Assembly (NCBI GenBank): GCA_963798015.1
Contig: CAWCSA010000002.1
Location: 248,001-312,000, forward strand
Direction: 5' to 3'
Source: Roseiarcus sp963798015
Lineage (GTDB): Bacteria; Pseudomonadota; Alphaproteobacteria; Rhizobiales; Beijerinckiaceae
Length of the DNA: 64,000 nucleotides
Shown: positions 51,321 through 60,827 of the stretch, piece after piece
How positions within the stretch are numbered: position 1 is the stretch's first letter
Layout of the letters: each line of letters opens with the position of its first letter
Made by a program: the position numbers and the translations under genes
Notes under the pieces: model-generated
Databases searched by the model: none
What the model was told of the DNA's origin: nothing
What the model saw: only the letters and a program-made list of their open reading frames with translations

Positions 51321-52966
51321 GCTTCCACCGCGCGCCCGCGCAGAGCAAAGAGCCCTCGCGGCCGTCTCTGAATGAACAGGATGATGAAGACCAGCAGCAC
51401 GATTTGGCCCTGGACCGCGCCGATCAGCGGCTCGAGCAGCTTGTTGGCGAGTCCGATCAGGAGCGCGCCGAAGGCGGTGCCCCATAAGTTTCCGACGCCG
51501 CCGAACACCACCACCATGAAGCTGTCGATGATGTAGCCTTGGCCGAGGTTCGGCGAGACGTTGTCGATTTGCGACAGCGCCACGCCCGCAATCCCCGCCA
51601 CCCCCGATCCCAGTCCGAAGGCCAGCATGTCGACCCGTGCGGTCGAGATGCCCATCGACGCCGCCATGCGCCGGTTCTGCGTCACGGCGCGCATCTGCAA
51701 GCCGAAGGGTGTCGCACGCAGGACGAGTTGCAGCCCGATGAAGACGAGCGCCGAGAGAACGATGATCCAAAGTCGATTGGTGGTGATCGACAGCCCACCG
51801 AGCTCGAACGCGCCCGACATGAACGGCGGATTGCTGACGAGGCGATTGTTAGCGCCGAACAGGCTTCGCACCAATTGTTGCAGGATGAGCGACACACCCC
51901 AGGTCGCAAGCAGCGTCTCGAGCGGGCGGGTGTAAAGGAAGCGGATCACGAGACGCTCGATCGCGATGCCGACGACGCCAGCGACGACAAAGGCGAGGGG
52001 AATGGCGAAAGCGAGCGACCAATTCTGCAACCAGGGCGGCAGAAGCGACTGCACGACATAAGTCGAATAGGCGCCGAGCATCACCATCTCGCCATGCGCC
52101 ATGTTGATGACGCCCATGACGCCGAAGGTGATCGCAAGTCCGATCGCCGCGAGCAACAGCACGGACGACGCCGAGATGCCATACCAGAGATTCTGCACGA
52201 CGTTCCACAAGGCTAGACGTGCATGGATTGCGCTCAGGGCGGATGCGGCGGCGCTTTTCACCGCCGGGTCCTTGGCTTTCTGCGCGATCCCGTCGATCAG
52301 GCTTTGCGCGTCCTGATCGCCGCGCTCTTTCAGCGTCGCAATCGCGGAGAGACGGTCTTGAGGCGAAGCGCTGTCGCTGGTGGCGAAGATCGACGCCTGG
52401 GCGAGTTTCAAGGCGGCGGCGACTCCCGGATCGCTTTCCTTTGCGAGCTGCGCCTGAAGCGCCGGCAACGCATTGGCGTCGTGCGTTCTGAATACATCCC
52501 CGGCGCCGGCAAGGCGCTTCTGAGGGTCGGGATTGGCGAGGGTCAAAGACCCCCGCGCGCCTTCGATCGCGCTTCGAAGCGCGTTGTTGACGCGGACCTT
52601 CTTGAAGGCGTCGGTGCTGGAATCGGGAATCGTCGCGCCTGTCTTGGCGTTGATGAGCGCGCCCGCGGCGGTCTTGTAAGCCACGATGTGATCGGCGGGA
52701 TCGATCATGAGGCGATTGTCGCCGAGCGCCTCCAGAATGGCTGCGGCTTGCGGAGGCGCCTCGGCGGCCAGTTCGACGATCGCGGCTGCGGTTTGGGGAA
52801 ACTTATCGCTGAGGAACTTCGCCAGCGTGTCGTCGACAGCGTCGGCGCGGGCGGCGGCGGCGAAGACGATGAGGGCGAGGACCCCGATCGCGCGTATGGC
52901 GCGGAGATAAAAGCCGCGCGCGAAATCATGAGCGGCGAGACGACGGGCGACCAGCGACGTCATCAT
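51317..52966 (-). CDS. urtB: Urea ABC transporter permease subunit UrtB
   Basis: A 549-residue LivH-type permease. It has a signal/anchor (~17-35), then a ~220-residue periplasmic helical-repeat domain (Ala-rich, LAGAGDVFRTHDANALPALQ), and then the LivH-like channel with GVMGVINMAHGEMVMLGAYSTYVVQ and GVGNLWGTAFGALLIG. The extra N-terminal domain is normal for UrtB and distinguishes it from LivH. Adjacent ATG codons at 52966 and 52963 follow AAGGAAA; I use the first. A 207-base gap with hairpins separates it from urtA. Confidence 0.9.
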   Translation of the reverse strand: MMTSLVARRLAAHDFARGFYLRAIRAIGVLALIVFAAAARADAVDDTLAKFLSDKFPQTAAAIVELAAEAPPQAAAILEALGDNRLMIDPADHIVAYKTAAGALINAKTGATIPDSSTDAFKKVRVNNALRSAIEGARGSLTLANPDPQKRLAGAGDVFRTHDANALPALQAQLAKESDPGVAAALKLAQASIFATSDSASPQDRLSAIATLKERGDQDAQSLIDGIAQKAKDPAVKSAAASALSAIHARLALWNVVQNLWYGISASSVLLLAAIGLAITFGVMGVINMAHGEMVMLGAYSTYVVQSLLPPWLQNWSLAFAIPLAFVVAGVVGIAIERLVIRFLYTRPLETLLATWGVSLILQQLVRSLFGANNRLVSNPPFMSGAFELGGLSITTNRLWIIVLSALVFIGLQLVLRATPFGLQMRAVTQNRRMAASMGISTARVDMLAFGLGSGVAGIAGVALSQIDNVSPNLGQGYIIDSFMVVVFGGVGNLWGTAFGALLIGLANKLLEPLIGAVQGQIVLLVFIILFIQRRPRGLFALRGRAVEA

Positions 52967-53045
52967 TTTCCTTTCAACTGCGACACTCGATCTCGGTCGC
53001 GTCATCAGGCGCGGTTCAATAAAATCCGACGCCAATCAAGAGTGC

Positions 53046-53071
53046 GGCAGAAGCTCAAATGAGCTTCTGCC
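53046..53071. promoter_or_regulatory. Perfect 12-bp hairpin in the urtA-urtB gap
   Basis: GGCAGAAGCTCA (53046-53057) and TGAGCTTCTGCC (53060-53071) are exact reverse complements around a two-base loop. There is no T-run on the minus strand, so it is more likely an mRNA-stabilising or attenuating element downstream of urtA than a full terminator. It would favour more binding protein than permease, the usual stoichiometry. Confidence 0.6.
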
Positions 53072-53089
53072 ATCGTTGAGAGAAGCGGT

Positions 53090-53139
53090 TCCCGCATGAA
53101 GCGTTCGAAGGAGGCCGTCCATCGACAGATCATGCGGGA
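53090..53139. promoter_or_regulatory. Second inverted repeat downstream of urtA
   Basis: TCCCGCATGA (53090-53099) and TCATGCGGGA (53130-53139) are perfect 10-base inverted repeats 30 bases apart, between the urtA stop and the hairpin at 53046-53071. It may act with that hairpin in processing or stabilising the urtA message. Confidence 0.4.
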
Positions 53140-53173
53140 GAAGTTCAATGCGACAGATCAATTCGGGCTCTCG

Positions 53174-54547
53174 TCAGCCGCCGCACTTGCCAGTCTTGAC
53201 GTTGAAGTTGCCGCAGGACATGGGCGGGCGCCAGTCGGCGATCAGGTCCTTCGAACCCTCGAGATAGGGCGACCATTCCTGCGCTACGAGAGTTCCCGGC
53301 GTCTGCCAGACCGTGTTGAGCTGGCCGTCGGCCTGGATCTCGCCGATATAGACAGGTTTGGTGATGTGGTGGTTCGGCATCATCGTCGAAAGGCCGCCAG
53401 TGAGGTTCGGCACTGCGACGCCGATCATCGCCGGGATCACCTTGTCGGCCTCAAAGCTTTGCGCCTTTTCCACGCCCTTCACCCACATGTTGAAGCCAAT
53501 GAAATGGGCCTCCATGGGATCGTTGGTGGTGCGTTTCGGCTTTTTGGTGAACTCATGCCACTTGGCGATGAAGTCCTTATTCGCCGGCGTGTCGATCGAC
53601 TCGAAATAGTTCCACGCGGCGAGATGGCCGACCAGCGGCTTGGTGTCGAGACCGGCGAGCTCTTCCTCGCCGACCGAGAACGCCACGACCGGGATGTCGG
53701 TCGCCTTGATGCCCTGGTTGCCGAGCTCCTTATAGAACGGCACGTTGGCGTCGCCGTTGATCGTCGACACCACGGCCGTCTTCTTGCCAGCGGAGCCGAA
53801 GGCCTTGATCTTCGACACTTCCGTCTGCCAGTCGGAGAAGCCGAACGGCGTGTAGTTGATCATCACGTCTTCGTCGGGCACGCCCTTCAGTTTCAGATAG
53901 GCGGCCAGGATCTTGTTGGTGGTGCGCGGATAGACGTAGTCGGTGCCTTCGAGCACCCAGCGCTTCACCGAACCGCCGTCCTCGCTCATCAGATAGTCGA
54001 CCGCGGGGATGGCCTGCTGATTGGGCGCGGCGCCGGTATAGAAGACGTTGCGTTCCAATTCTTCGCCTTCGTACTGCACCGGATAAAACAGCATGTTGTT
54101 GAGTTCTTTGAACACCGGCAACACCGACTTGCGCGACACCGAGGTCCAGCAACCAAAGACGACCGAAACCTTGTCTTTTTCAATGAGTTCCTTGGCCTTC
54201 TCGGCGAACAGGGGCCAGTTCGACGCTGGATCGACGACCACCGCCTCGAGCTTTCTGCCGAGCACGCCGCCCTTCGCGTTCTGCTCCTCGATCAGCATCA
54301 GCATCACGTCCTTGAGCGTGGTCTCGCTGATCGCCATGGTGCCGGACAGCGAGTGGAGAATGCCGATTTTGATCGGTTCGCCAGTCGCCGCCATTGCGGA
54401 AGTGGATCCCAGCGCAACGGCGCCTCCCAGCGCAGCCGCCCCTCCAAGCGCAGCCACGCCCTCAAGCGCAGGCACTCCACCCAGCGCAGTCGCCCCTCCC
54501 AGAGCTGCGCCGGACGCATAAAGAAAAGTCCGTCTCGTCAACGACAT
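53174..54547 (-). CDS. urtA: Urea ABC transporter substrate-binding protein UrtA
   Basis: A 457-residue periplasmic urea-binding protein. The N-terminus has a twin-arginine signal (SLTRRTFLYASGAALGG), then an extended hydrophobic region built from near-repeats of six residues (GGATAL, GGVPAL, EGVAAL, GGAAAL, GGAVAL). The mature domain begins EPIKIGILHSLSGTMAISE, and CWTSVSRKSVLPVFKELN, NGDANVPFYKEL and the C-terminal DWRPPMSCGNFNVKTGKCGG are UrtA landmarks. ATG 54547 follows GAGGG. It is first gene of urtABCDE and lies 154 bases after the kdpE stop, so it should have its own, probably nitrogen-controlled, promoter. Confidence 0.93.
   Translation of the reverse strand: MSLTRRTFLYASGAALGGATALGGVPALEGVAALGGAAALGGAVALGSTSAMAATGEPIKIGILHSLSGTMAISETTLKDVMLMLIEEQNAKGGVLGRKLEAVVVDPASNWPLFAEKAKELIEKDKVSVVFGCWTSVSRKSVLPVFKELNNMLFYPVQYEGEELERNVFYTGAAPNQQAIPAVDYLMSEDGGSVKRWVLEGTDYVYPRTTNKILAAYLKLKGVPDEDVMINYTPFGFSDWQTEVSKIKAFGSAGKKTAVVSTINGDANVPFYKELGNQGIKATDIPVVAFSVGEEELAGLDTKPLVGHLAAWNYFESIDTPANKDFIAKWHEFTKKPKRTTNDPMEAHFIGFNMWVKGVEKAQSFEADKVIPAMIGVAVPNLTGGLSTMMPNHHITKPVYIGEIQADGQLNTVWQTPGTLVAQEWSPYLEGSKDLIADWRPPMSCGNFNVKTGKCGG
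54409..54510. repeat. Imperfect 18-bp tandem repeats inside the urtA signal-peptide region
   Basis: About five units of the form CCCAGCGCAGCCGCCCCT (plus strand) encode the Gly-Gly/Ala-Leu repeats of the UrtA leader. The reading frame is kept because the unit is a multiple of three. Such in-frame repeats can expand or contract by slippage. Confidence 0.6.
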
Positions 54548-54701
54548 GTTCACCCTCGTCTCTTGCGCCCACCAACTAGGTCGGCGGGATCCGGCCCCCT
54601 CCCGGGACCAGACTCGGCTTCGCAACGAGCGTGCCAAACGAATCTCCAAGGATTCGCGGGGGTAGGCGCCGGTAAAACAAGCGGCGGCGCCGAAGAATTG
54701 A

Positions 54702-55421
54702 TCAGCGGGCGTTGTCGCGGGACGTGGAGCGAGCCTGAGGCTCGGCGGCGCGGTAGCCGACGCCCGGCTCGGTTTTAACGATCATTGGCGTCGTCGGATC
54801 GCGCTCGATCTTGGCTCTGAGCTGGCCGATGAAGACCCTGAGGTACTGGGTGTCCTCGCGATGCGCCGGACCCCAGACCGAGGCCAGAATCTGGCGGTGG
54901 GTCACCACTCGGCCGGCATTGCGGAAGAGAACCGCGAGCAGGTCGTATTCTTTCGGCGTCAGCTTGATCGGCGCCCCGTCGCGCGTGACCAGACGCTTGT
55001 CGAAGTCCATGACGACGCCCGCAACCTCCACCCGCTGCACCGGCTGGGCCGATTGGGCCGCGTGTCGCAGCGCGGCTCTAAGGCGTGCGGTCAATTCGCC
55101 GATGCCGAATGGCTTCTCGACATAGTCGTCGGCGCCGAGATCGAGCGCCTCGATTTTCTCCGCCTCGCGATCGCGCGCGGAGAGCACGATCACCGGAATC
55201 GTCGAGAACTGGCGGATGTCGCGCAGCACGTCCTTGCCGTCCCGATCGGGTAGGCCGAGGTCGAGAACGATGAGGTCGGGCGCGCCGGTCGCCGCCGCTC
55301 GCAAAGCCTGGGCGCCGGTTTCGGCCGTTTGCACCTGAAAGCCGGCGGCGGTGAGGGCAACGGTGAGAAACCGCTGAATTTGCGGCTCATCGTCGACCAC
55401 CAGAACCCGCGGACCCGTCAT
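54702..55421 (-). CDS. kdpE: KDP operon response regulator KdpE
   Basis: A 239-residue OmpR/PhoB-family regulator. The receiver domain has VLVVDDEPQIQRFL (acidic pair), the phospho-acceptor in LIVLDLGLPDRDG (Asp ~53), the switch Thr/Ser region VIVLSARD and the conserved Lys in YVEKPFG. A winged helix follows (~130-225) with LTPKEYDLLAVLFRNAGRVVTH and YLRVFIGQLRAKIE. It overlaps the kdpD stop by four bases. Phosphorylated by KdpD, it activates kdp transcription at low K+ or high osmolarity. Confidence 0.93.
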   Translation of the reverse strand: MTGPRVLVVDDEPQIQRFLTVALTAAGFQVQTAETGAQALRAAATGAPDLIVLDLGLPDRDGKDVLRDIRQFSTIPVIVLSARDREAEKIEALDLGADDYVEKPFGIGELTARLRAALRHAAQSAQPVQRVEVAGVVMDFDKRLVTRDGAPIKLTPKEYDLLAVLFRNAGRVVTHRQILASVWGPAHREDTQYLRVFIGQLRAKIERDPTTPMIVKTEPGVGYRAAEPQARSTSRDNAR

Positions 55422-58120
55422 GCGGCCGGACTCGATGCGATCGGAGTCACCTGAGCAACGGGAAGGCGTACGACAAATCGAGCGCCCCGCCGACGCACCG
55501 CGGGGCTCTGCGCGACGATCGCGCCGCCCATCGCTTCGACCAGGCGCCGTGAGATCGAAAGGCCGAGACCGGTGCCCGCCTTGCGTCCGTCAGGGCGCCC
55601 GCCGCGATAGAACTTCTCGAAGATGCGTTCGAGCTCCGCTGGTTTGATGCCGGGCCCCTCGTCGGTGACGCTGAGCACGATCTCGGCGCCCTCCTGGCGC
55701 GCGTGAACAATCGCGCCGGCGTCGCTAGCGTATTTGTGCGCGTTGTCGAGCAGGTTGAACAAAACCTGCTCGAGGAGCTTGTCGTCGCCGCGCACGAAGG
55801 GCAGATCGGGCGCGAGGCTGACCCGCACCGGCTCCCCCGGAAACGCCTTGCGGCTGCGCTCGACCGCGCCCTGAACGACGTCCGCGATCGAGACCAGATC
55901 GCGATTGACCTTGAGGCCGCCCGCCTCGATCCGCGACATGTCGAGCAAATTGGCGACGAAGCGCGCGAGCCGCCCGGTCTCCTCTTCGATCGACGACAGG
56001 AGTTCGAGACGTTCGGCCGGGCTCATCTTGTCGCCAAGCTCGCGCAGCGACGTCGCCGCGCCAGCGATCGAAGACAACGGCGTGCGCAGATCGTGCGAGA
56101 GCGAATCGAGCAGCGCGTCCCGCACCTTCTCGTTTTCCTGCATCGTCGCCGCGTTCACCGCGTCGCGCGCGAGCAGCGCTCGGTCGAGCGCGATCGCTGT
56201 CAAGTCCAGGATGGCGATAAGCGCCCGCTCGTCTTCCGCGGCGATCGGCTCATCCGCGGAATGGGGCTCGAAGCCGCACACCGCGATCGACCCGCGCGCG
56301 GCGAGCAGCGGTCGAAACTGATATGCGATACGTGGCAGCGTCCCGGTTCCCCAGCCGGCGGGCTCCTTCTTCTGCTGCGCCCAGTTGGCGGCGCCGAGAG
56401 CGGCGGCGTCAAGGTGCGCGTCTGGCGGCCAGGCTGCGCGAATTTGCAATTCATCCCCTTCAATGACCAGGAGCACGATGCGGCCGCCGAAGGTTCCGTG
56501 CAAATGCGCTGCGGCTGCCCAAAGGACGTCGTCGGGCCTGGAAGCGCCGGAAAGCTTGCGCGAGTAATCGTAGAGGGACTGGGTCACCTCCGCGTTCCCG
56601 ATCACCATCTCCCTTTGGTCGCGGATGCGCCCGGTGAGCGATCCGGTGAGCACGGCGACGGCAAGAAAAATGAGGAGCGCGAAGAGTTCCTGCGGCTGCG
56701 CGACCGTGAAGGTGTAGATCGGCTCGATGAAGAAAAAGTTGTAGGCGGCGAACGACGCCAATGACGCGAGGACCGCGGCGCGGGTTCCAAACCGCACCGC
56801 GCAGAACAGGACTGCGGTGAGGAAGATCATCGACAGATTCGGAAGCTGCAGGACGGCGGAGAGGGCATCGGCGACGGCGACGGCGACGGCGACCGAGACG
56901 AGCGCGACCGCGAGCTCAGGCCCAAGCCCCTTCCGGCTCAGAAGCGGCTTAAGGCGCAGCCACAACAACTCATGCGCCTCTTCGCCTGGAACGATATGAA
57001 TCTCGATGCCGCCGGCGCCGCGCATCAGCGCCTCCGGCAGCGACCGCCCGAGAATGCGGCGCATTAGTCCTGCTTGCGACTGGCCGAGCACGATCTGAGT
57101 GACATTTTCGCGCGCCGCGAGTTTCAGAATGTCGCTTGGATAGTCACTGCCCTGAAGGCGCATCGTCTGCGCGCCCAAACGCTCGGCTAAGCCGAATACT
57201 TTGGCGAGCTGGTTGGCGCGCTTGGCGTCGCCAGCCTCGCCAATGGTCTCGACCGTCAGCGCGATCCAGTCTGCGTTGAGGCCGGTCGCGAGCTGGCTTG
57301 CCCGCCGGATCACCCGCTCCGACACTTCGTCCGCGCCAACGCAGGCGAGCAGGCGCTCGGACGCTGCCCACGGACCCTCGATCGCCTTCTCCCGCAGGTA
57401 GTCGACCATCTGATCGTCGACGCGATCGGCGGTGCGGCGCAAAGCCAATTCGCGCAACGCCGTCAGATTGCCAGGGGTGAAGAAATTCTGCGTCGCCCGC
57501 CGCGCTGTCTCCGGCACATAGATCTTGCCTTCGTTCAGGCGCTGGATGAGTTCGTCGGGCGTGAGATCGACCAGAACGACGTCGGCGGCCTCCTGCAAGA
57601 CCAGGTCGGGAACAGTCTCGCGCACGGCGACGCCGGTGATGCGAGACACGACGTCGGCGAGACTCTCGAGATGCTGGATGTTGAGCGCCGTCCATACGCT
57701 GACGCCCGCGTCGAGCAGCTCCTGGACATCCTGCCAGCGCTTCGGATGCCGGCTGTCCGGAGCGTTGCTGTGAGCGAGCTCGTCGACGACGATCAGCTTG
57801 GGCTTGCGCGCAAGAGCCGTGTCGATGTCAAACTCTTCAAGGGTGCGGCCGTGGTATTCGATCCTGCGCCGCGGCAGAATTTCGAGCCCTTCGACGAGCG
57901 CGCTGGTCTCGGCGCGGCCATGGGTCTCGACGAGCCCGATGACGACATCAACGCCTTCATGTCTCAGGCGCTGCGCGTTCTGCAACATGGCGTAGGTCTT
58001 GCCGACGCCGGGCGCGGCGCCGAGGAAAACCTTCAGCCGGCCAGCGGTCTCCCGGCGGAACGCCGCCAGAAGGGCGTCCGGATCAGGGCGTCCGGCGTCA
58101 GGTCGGTTGGTTGGGGCCAT
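55418..58120 (-). CDS. kdpD: Sensor histidine kinase KdpD
   Basis: A 900-residue K+/turgor sensor kinase. The N-terminal KdpD domain has the Walker-A-like GAAPGVGKTYAML (~35) and VDELAHSNAPDSRHPKRWQDV, then a USP-like domain (~250-370), four membrane helices (~400-500), a GAF-like region, and the kinase core: HisKA LDSLSHDLRTPLSSI (His ~675), N-box FNLLDNAHKYA, G1 DEGPGI and G2 GTGLGLSISRRL. Its length matches E. coli KdpD (894). It lies 16 bases after kdpC. Confidence 0.94.
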   Translation of the reverse strand: MAPTNRPDAGRPDPDALLAAFRRETAGRLKVFLGAAPGVGKTYAMLQNAQRLRHEGVDVVIGLVETHGRAETSALVEGLEILPRRRIEYHGRTLEEFDIDTALARKPKLIVVDELAHSNAPDSRHPKRWQDVQELLDAGVSVWTALNIQHLESLADVVSRITGVAVRETVPDLVLQEAADVVLVDLTPDELIQRLNEGKIYVPETARRATQNFFTPGNLTALRELALRRTADRVDDQMVDYLREKAIEGPWAASERLLACVGADEVSERVIRRASQLATGLNADWIALTVETIGEAGDAKRANQLAKVFGLAERLGAQTMRLQGSDYPSDILKLAARENVTQIVLGQSQAGLMRRILGRSLPEALMRGAGGIEIHIVPGEEAHELLWLRLKPLLSRKGLGPELAVALVSVAVAVAVADALSAVLQLPNLSMIFLTAVLFCAVRFGTRAAVLASLASFAAYNFFFIEPIYTFTVAQPQELFALLIFLAVAVLTGSLTGRIRDQREMVIGNAEVTQSLYDYSRKLSGASRPDDVLWAAAAHLHGTFGGRIVLLVIEGDELQIRAAWPPDAHLDAAALGAANWAQQKKEPAGWGTGTLPRIAYQFRPLLAARGSIAVCGFEPHSADEPIAAEDERALIAILDLTAIALDRALLARDAVNAATMQENEKVRDALLDSLSHDLRTPLSSIAGAATSLRELGDKMSPAERLELLSSIEEETGRLARFVANLLDMSRIEAGGLKVNRDLVSIADVVQGAVERSRKAFPGEPVRVSLAPDLPFVRGDDKLLEQVLFNLLDNAHKYASDAGAIVHARQEGAEIVLSVTDEGPGIKPAELERIFEKFYRGGRPDGRKAGTGLGLSISRRLVEAMGGAIVAQSPAVRRRGARFVVRLPVAQVTPIASSPAA

Positions 58121-58136
58121 CGGCGCTCGTTGGTCG

Positions 58137-58742
58137 TCATGACGACTTTAACCCATCCAGTGCTAAATTGAGCCGCAAAACATTGACTCTCGGCTCGCCG
58201 ATCAACCCCAAGGCTCGACCGTCGATCGCGCCCTCGACCAGCGCCCGCACCTTGTCCTCGGGCAAGCGCCGCGCCTTCGCCACCGAGGCGATCTGGCCCA
58301 GGGCGGTCTCCGGCGAGACATCAGGATCGAGCCCGGAGGCTGATGTCGTGACCGCGTCGGCGGGAACCGGGCCGGGGCCGGCAAGAGCGCGCCAGGCTTC
58401 GACGCCGCTCTTCACCCGGTCGACCAGCTTCTGCGAGGTTGGCCCGAGGTTCGAGCCGCCCGAATTGGCGGCGTTGTACGGCGCGTCGATCGTCTTCGTC
58501 GAATCGTTGGGGTCGGTGTCGCTGGTGGCCGAGGGACGCGGATGGAAATAGCGGTCGCTCTTGAACCATTGCCCGATCAGGGCCGAGCCGACGATAACGC
58601 CATCCTTCCGGATCAGGCTTCCGTTGGCTTGATAGGGCAGGGCGATCTGAGCGATCCCCGTCACCGCCAACGGATAGACAAGGCCGGTGAGGACGCTGAA
58701 GAGGACGATAAGAACGAGGGCGGGGCGCAGGTGCTGGAGCAT
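58137..58742 (-). CDS. kdpC: Potassium-transporting ATPase subunit KdpC
   Basis: A 201-residue subunit with one N-terminal membrane helix (LVLIVLFSVLTGLVYPLAVTG, ~9-29) and a periplasmic domain. GSALIGQWFKSDRYFHPRPSA and the C-terminal VNVLRLNLALD are the family landmarks, and ASGLDPDVSPETALGQIASVAKAR is the most conserved stretch. It stabilises the KdpFABC complex next to KdpA. It lies 18 bases after kdpB. Confidence 0.94.
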   Translation of the reverse strand: MLQHLRPALVLIVLFSVLTGLVYPLAVTGIAQIALPYQANGSLIRKDGVIVGSALIGQWFKSDRYFHPRPSATSDTDPNDSTKTIDAPYNAANSGGSNLGPTSQKLVDRVKSGVEAWRALAGPGPVPADAVTTSASGLDPDVSPETALGQIASVAKARRLPEDKVRALVEGAIDGRALGLIGEPRVNVLRLNLALDGLKSS

Positions 58743-58760
58743 GGGTTCAAGCCTGAGACT

Positions 58761-60815
58761 TTAAGCGAGGTGAAGGGCGGCGACGACGACGTCGATCGCC
58801 TTGATGCCGATGAAGGGCAGGATCAGGCCGCCCAGGCCATAGATGAGGAGATTGCGCCTGAGCAGGGCGGCGGCGCCAACCGGCCGGTAAGCGACGCCCT
58901 TCAGCGCCAAGGGAATGAGCGCGATGATGATAAGCGCGTTGAAGATGACGGCGGACAGGATCGCCGAGTGCGACGACGTCAGGCGCATGAGGTTGAGCGT
59001 CCCGAGGACCGGATAGGTCGCCGCGAACATCGCCGGCAGGATGGCGAAATATTTCGCCACGTCATTGGCGATCGAGAAGGTGGTAAGCGAGCCGCGCGTC
59101 ATCAATAGTTGTTTGCCGATCTCGACGATTTCGATCAGCTTGGTCGGATTGGAATCGAGATCGACCATGTTGCCGGCTTCGCGCGCCGCCTGCGTGCCGG
59201 TCTGCATCGCGACGCCAACATCGGCCTGAGCAAGCGCCGGCGCGTCGTTCGTGCCATCGCCGCACATGGCGATCAGTCGGCCGCCGGACTGCTCCTTGCG
59301 GATATAGGCAAGCTTGTCCTCCGGCGTCGCCTCGGCGAGAAAGTCGTCGACGCCCGCTTCGGACGCGATCGCCGCAGCGGTGACAGGATTGTCGCCGGTC
59401 ACCATGACGGTTCGGATGCCCATGGCGCGCATCGCCGCGAAACGCTCCTTGATGCCGGGCTTCACGATGTCCTTGAGGTGGATGACGCCCAACAGACGGC
59501 CTTCCTCGACGACCGCGAGCGGCGTCCCGCCGGACATCGCAACCCGCTCGACCGCCTGACGGAATTCGAGCGGCGTCTTCTCGATCGGAACTTTCAGATA
59601 GCGAAGGATCGAGTCGATCGCGCCCTTGCGGATCCAGCGGCCAGCGACATCGACGCCCGAAATACGGGTCTGCGCCGTGAACGGAACAACGACGGTCGTC
59701 TCGGGATCGAGCTTTGGTTCCGCGAGGCCAAAATCGCCCTTGGCTAGGGCGACAATCGAGCGGCCCTCTGGCGTGTCGTCCGCCAGGCTCGAGGCAAGCG
59801 CCGCGGCGGCGAGATCCTCAGAGCGCACACCATCTACGGGCAGGAATTCCGTCGCCATGCGGTTGCCGAAGGTGATCGTCCCGGTCTTGTCGAGGAGGAG
59901 CGTGTCGACATCGCCCGCCGCCTCGACCGCGCGGCCGGAGGTCGCGATGACGTTGAAGCGCACAAGCCGATCCATGCCGGCGATGCCGATGGCCGAGAGA
60001 AGGCCGCCGATCGTCGTCGGAATGAGGCAGACGAGGAGCGCGATCAGGACAGTCGCGGAGAGCACAGTCCCCGAATATTTGGCGATCGGCCACAGGGTGA
60101 CGCAAACGATCAGGAAGATGATGGTCAGCCCAGCCAGCAGGATCGACAACGCCAGTTCGTTCGGCGTCTTTTGCCGTTCGGCGCCTTCGACCAGCGCGAT
60201 CATCCGGTCGATGAAAGTCGAGCCTGGCGCCGCGGTGATCCTCACCTTGATGAAGTCGGAGAGCACCGTCGTTCCGCCGGTGACGGCGGATCGATCGCCG
60301 CCGGCCTCGCGAATGACGGGAGCGGACTCGCCGGTGATCGCCAATTCATTGACCGACGCGACGCCCTCGAGGATCTCGCCGTCGCCGGGAATGACCTCGT
60401 TCGCTTCCACCAGGACGACATCGCCGAGGCGAAGATCGAGTGCGTTCACCCCCTCGACGACGCCGCCAAGGTTGGCGGGATCGACGTAGCGCTTGGCGCG
60501 GGTGTCGCTGCGAGTGCGGCGCAAAGCATCGGCTTGCGCCTTGCCGCGTCCTTCAGCGACGGCCTCGGCGAAATTGGCGAACAGCACCGTGAACCACAGC
60601 CAGGCGGCGATCTGGCCTGAGAACGAAGCCGTCCCGTTGTGGGTCACAAGGTCGCGAATGAACAATAGCGTCACCATCAGCGACACCACTTCGGTGACGA
60701 AGATGACCGGATTCTTCGCCAGCGCCCGCGGGTCGAGCTTGCGCAAGGCGTCGATCGACGCGCTGGCGACGATGCCGCTGTCGAACATGCCTTGGGGCTT
60801 GGGTTTCGAAGCCAT
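58761..60815 (-). CDS. kdpB: Potassium-transporting P-type ATPase subunit KdpB
   Basis: A 684-residue P-type ATPase. ITGESAPVIRE is the actuator-domain TGES, LLDKTGTITFGNR holds the phosphorylated Asp, MVTGDNPVTAAAIASEAGVDDFLAEATPEDK and MCGDGTNDAPALAQADVGVAM are the P-domain motifs, and KFQ-type regions are replaced by KGAIDSIL as is usual in KdpB. It couples ATP hydrolysis to K+ import through KdpA. It starts 12 bases after the kdpA stop. Confidence 0.95.
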   Translation of the reverse strand: MASKPKPQGMFDSGIVASASIDALRKLDPRALAKNPVIFVTEVVSLMVTLLFIRDLVTHNGTASFSGQIAAWLWFTVLFANFAEAVAEGRGKAQADALRRTRSDTRAKRYVDPANLGGVVEGVNALDLRLGDVVLVEANEVIPGDGEILEGVASVNELAITGESAPVIREAGGDRSAVTGGTTVLSDFIKVRITAAPGSTFIDRMIALVEGAERQKTPNELALSILLAGLTIIFLIVCVTLWPIAKYSGTVLSATVLIALLVCLIPTTIGGLLSAIGIAGMDRLVRFNVIATSGRAVEAAGDVDTLLLDKTGTITFGNRMATEFLPVDGVRSEDLAAAALASSLADDTPEGRSIVALAKGDFGLAEPKLDPETTVVVPFTAQTRISGVDVAGRWIRKGAIDSILRYLKVPIEKTPLEFRQAVERVAMSGGTPLAVVEEGRLLGVIHLKDIVKPGIKERFAAMRAMGIRTVMVTGDNPVTAAAIASEAGVDDFLAEATPEDKLAYIRKEQSGGRLIAMCGDGTNDAPALAQADVGVAMQTGTQAAREAGNMVDLDSNPTKLIEIVEIGKQLLMTRGSLTTFSIANDVAKYFAILPAMFAATYPVLGTLNLMRLTSSHSAILSAVIFNALIIIALIPLALKGVAYRPVGAAALLRRNLLIYGLGGLILPFIGIKAIDVVVAALHLA

Positions 60816-60827
60816 GTCGATATCCGA

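Noticed and set aside
53096..54778. 560-residue plus-strand open frame across urtA
   Set aside because: Antisense shadow; the minus strand encodes conserved UrtA.
55703..56764. 353-residue plus-strand open frame across kdpD
   Set aside because: Antisense of the kinase core and membrane region of KdpD; no independent support.
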